Shown: in pieces, positions 3,398 through 5,691 of the stretch
Layout: the number at the start of each line of letters is the position of its first letter
Numbering within the stretch: position 1 is the stretch's first letter
NCBI GenBank assembly: GCA_023139025.1
Contig: JAGLOH010000154.1
Span: 1-5,691 of the forward strand
DNA: 5,691 nucleotides
Direction of reading: 5' to 3'
DNA from: Candidatus Heimdallarchaeota archaeon
GTDB lineage: Archaea > Asgardarchaeota > Heimdallarchaeia > Heimdallarchaeales > Heimdallarchaeaceae
Notes under the pieces: model-generated
Databases searched by the model: none
Seen by the model: only the letters and a program-made list of their open reading frames with translations
What the model was told of the DNA's origin: nothing
Program-made: the position numbers and the translations under genes

Positions 3398-5691
3398 TCA
3401 AATACCAAATGATTCATTTTCTCTAATGAAACTACTCATTTTCAGTTGTTCTAATAACTCTTTTTTAGGGTATCCTGTTTCAATATTATAGTTCCTATAT
3501 TCATACCATTCTTTTAGTTGAATTTTGAAATCGGGAGTATTTCCTTCAGTTGGTCCATCAAGTCTCTGTCTCATAACACTAGGTAGAACTTGAAGCTCTG
3601 GTTTCCAGCCTAATCTTAGATTAACTAATCTTTTAAGCGCATAAATCCTATCTCCAAGAAGAATTAAATCTTCTGAAATATATTTACGATTAGCTGCCAT
3701 ACCTAATAGATCAGCAACCATAGGTGCTGGAGGATTATAAAAAACGCAAATAGTCATTGCATTATAAAGCTGTCTGTAGCTCTGAAGTCTGACCATTTGT
3801 TTTGCTATTCCACTATCTTCAAATCTACTGTCTGGTAGATTGTCTATCTCTAGTTCAGGAAAAGTTAACCCTTGTTGTACCATATATGCATCACCATTGT
3901 TATGGCATGCTCCTCTTGGACTTGTTAGATATTGAATCGCCCAGCCACTAAATGCTCTTGGATCATGGAAAGGTGCTTCTAATCCTGCAATTTGAGGGGC
4001 TAAAGCTGAATAAAGAAAGTTTTCTGCTAAAACCTTACTACCTTCTGCCAATAAGTTTCCTATACCCTTACGTTTAGTAATCATATCAAGTAGAGTAAGT
4101 AATGTATCTGCGTTCCCAAAACTCAAATCCAGTTCTTCAGGTAATGCTTCGGAAGGGATATAATTCTTCGATACAAGATCAAGTAATACTCCAATTGTTG
4201 TACCTGCTGAAATAGTATCTATACCATATTCGTTTGCTTTGTAGTTAGCGAAAGATAAAGCTTCCAAATCCCCTATTTTCAAATTTGTTCCAAAAGCAGC
4301 AAGTGTTTCATATTCAGGTCCTTTAGTTCTAGGAAGCTTATATTTTCCTTCAGGAATTTCTATTATCCTTCCGCATCTAATCGGACAACGATAGCAAGAA
4401 TATCTTCCTACTAATATAGTTTCCTTCATTGTTGCTCCTGAAATATTAGAAGCTTCTTCAAATTCAGATTCTGACCAGTTACGTATAGGCATATCTCCAT
4501 ACATGTCCATTGCTACGTCGACATATCCCGCAGTACCAAGTTCTCCTGTAAGTTCAACAAAGAAATCCTCTTTGATTGTCTCGTATGCTTCTTTAGACTT
4601 TTCGTCAAATTCTTTAGGTAATGAAAATTCTTTGTTTGTTCCCTTTACTGCTATTGCTTTTAGTTTCTTTGAACCCATTACAGCTCCTAGTCCGGTTCTT
4701 CCTGCTGCCCTTCCTTCATCATTCATGATCGATGCATATTTTACAAGATTTTCTCCTGCTTGACCTATACATGCAATTTTGAAGGACTTATCTCCAAGCT
4801 CATTTAGAATCTTCTCATGAGCAGCATATGTTCCCATCCCCCACAGTTCAGATGCGTCTCTTATCTCTATTTTGTCATCTTCGATTAGAAGATAAACAGG
4901 TTTTTCAGAAACTCCTTCTAGAATTATACCGTCATATCCCGCAAATTTCAGTTCTGGACCAAAATTTCCTCCTGAGTTAGCTTCACCCCAGAATCCTGTC
5001 AATGGTGACCTTGAGCAAACACTAAATCTTCCCGCACAAGATGTGGGTAAGCCAGTTAAAGGACCAGTCATGAAAATTAAGATATTTTCTGGTGATAGCG
5101 CATCTACATTTTTTGTATTTAAAAATTTAAAATAGTAGTGTGCTCCTAAACCACTGCCACCTATGAACATCTTAGCTCCTTCTAAATCAAGAGGTTCTTG
5201 AGAGACTTGTTTAGTTGTTAGATTCACTCGTAGAATTATCTCTCTATATCCTCCAGTCAATTCACCTAACATGTCATAAAACATACTTTTGAGAGCTTCA
5301 CCAGTAATCTCTCTTGGGTTGACAATTGAACCAGTATCATTTAAAGCAAAATCACTAAGTAACTGCATATTCTCCTCTAGAATTTTCTCCGTTACTCCAA
5401 AACCTCTTAAGTTAGTTTTAAGACCAATTTCATCTATGAGTTCTTCCACTTTGTGGATTAGTTTTTCTGCTCCCTCTTGTTCAGAAGCAAATTTAATTCC
5501 TATGGCATGAGCTATCTCTGAATAGTGTTTTGCAGTTTTCTCTTCCTCTGAGCAATATTTCATCATATGAGGTAAGGAAACTGCTATAATCTCTCCATGT
5601 GGAATATTCAGAACAGCACCTGCTGAATGTGCAAGCGCATGTGTTCCTCCTATTTGGCTATTACCAATAGCTATTCCTGCCATAGTAGCTG
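3398..5691 (-). CDS. Iron-dependent alcohol dehydrogenase :: tungsten aldehyde ferredoxin oxidoreductase fusion (5' end outside window)
   Basis: The frame stays open to the window edge (codons for Ala-Thr precede the Met at 5683), so that Met is internal; numbering here starts from it. Residues 1 to about 142 are the C-terminal half of an Fe-ADH. GGTHALAHSAG followed by NIPHGE gives H15 and H29, 14 apart, like the metal ligands H263 and H277 of FucO, and the half ends with the typical VNPREITGEALKSMF. About 250 residues, including the NAD-binding part and the other two metal ligands, must lie upstream. From about 146 (YREIILRVNLTTK) a full AOR follows. It contains TGPLTG (206-211), GGNFGPELKFAGYDG (238-252) and GRAAGRTGLGAVMGSKKLKA (324-343). 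The cluster motif CxxCxxxC is at C430/C433/C437, the pterin motif DTISAG at 489-494, RGACH at 590-594, and the fourth cluster cysteine is probably C646 in NAMTIC. The C-terminus (YEYRNYNIETGYP) is typical of the family. AOR interconverts acids and aldehydes with ferredoxin, and Fe-ADH interconverts aldehydes and alcohols. The protein is cytoplasmic, and its substrate is unknown. Confidence 0.9.
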   Translation of the reverse strand, partial: ATMAGIAIGNSQIGGTHALAHSAGAVLNIPHGEIIAVSLPHMMKYCSEEEKTAKHYSEIAHAIGIKFASEQEGAEKLIHKVEELIDEIGLKTNLRGFGVTEKILEENMQLLSDFALNDTGSIVNPREITGEALKSMFYDMLGELTGGYREIILRVNLTTKQVSQEPLDLEGAKMFIGGSGLGAHYYFKFLNTKNVDALSPENILIFMTGPLTGLPTSCAGRFSVCSRSPLTGFWGEANSGGNFGPELKFAGYDGIILEGVSEKPVYLLIEDDKIEIRDASELWGMGTYAAHEKILNELGDKSFKIACIGQAGENLVKYASIMNDEGRAAGRTGLGAVMGSKKLKAIAVKGTNKEFSLPKEFDEKSKEAYETIKEDFFVELTGELGTAGYVDVAMDMYGDMPIRNWSESEFEEASNISGATMKETILVGRYSCYRCPIRCGRIIEIPEGKYKLPRTKGPEYETLAAFGTNLKIGDLEALSFANYKANEYGIDTISAGTTIGVLLDLVSKNYIPSEALPEELDLSFGNADTLLTLLDMITKRKGIGNLLAEGSKVLAENFLYSALAPQIAGLEAPFHDPRAFSGWAIQYLTSPRGACHNNGDAYMVQQGLTFPELEIDNLPDSRFEDSGIAKQMVRLQSYRQLYNAMTICVFYNPPAPMVADLLGMAANRKYISEDLILLGDRIYALKRLVNLRLGWKPELQVLPSVMRQRLDGPTEGNTPDFKIQLKEWYEYRNYNIETGYPKKELLEQLKMSSFIRENESFGI

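Noticed and set aside
4503..4763. Plus-strand open frame of 86 codons within the AOR region
   Set aside because: It lies wholly antisense to conserved AOR motifs and has no recognisable domain. The same applies to the plus-strand frames at 1546-1728, 3276-3491 and 5289-5510.

Overview
The window is low in G+C and densely coded, and all four genes lie on the minus strand, so transcription runs from high to low coordinates. Several features point to an archaeon: TATA elements of the form GGTATAAA upstream of two genes, a start codon with almost no leader, an ArsR-type winged helix fused to membrane helices, a tungsten-type aldehyde ferredoxin oxidoreductase (AOR), and acidic surface proteins with a C-terminal membrane anchor. 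An Asgard lineage (Heimdall-like or Thor-like) is my best guess from the style of the proteins. It is an inference; no marker gene is present.

Layout in transcription order. (1) 5691-3398: a large metabolic enzyme whose N-terminus lies beyond the window edge. Its visible first ~140 residues are the C-terminal half of an iron-dependent alcohol dehydrogenase (Fe-ADH). These run directly, in frame and with almost no linker, into a complete AOR of ~615 residues. (2) 3355-2516: an ArsR-like winged-helix protein with about five C-terminal membrane helices resembling a Yip1 domain. A perfect 8-bp inverted repeat fills the 42-bp gap in front of it. (3) 2377-1337 and (4) 1199-48: two tandem paralogous secreted proteins. 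Each has a signal peptide, an Asp/Glu-rich N-terminal segment, a beta-rich domain, a conserved C-terminal motif, one membrane helix and a basic tail. Each also has its own promoter and a terminator hairpin.

The most notable item is the Fe-ADH::AOR fusion. AOR interconverts carboxylic acids and aldehydes using ferredoxin, and Fe-ADH interconverts aldehydes and alcohols, usually with NAD(P)H. A single chain would therefore join both steps of the acid/alcohol route and link the ferredoxin and nicotinamide pools. It would be an analogue of AdhE with AOR in place of the CoA-acylating aldehyde dehydrogenase, and with the domains in the opposite order.

The second notable item is a shared cis element, CTACA-N18-CTACA on the minus strand, just upstream of the GGTATAAA box of both surface-protein genes. 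This suggests co-regulation by one factor. The neighbouring membrane-tethered HTH protein is a candidate, but nothing in the sequence proves the link. No RNA genes, insertion sequences or CRISPR arrays were seen.
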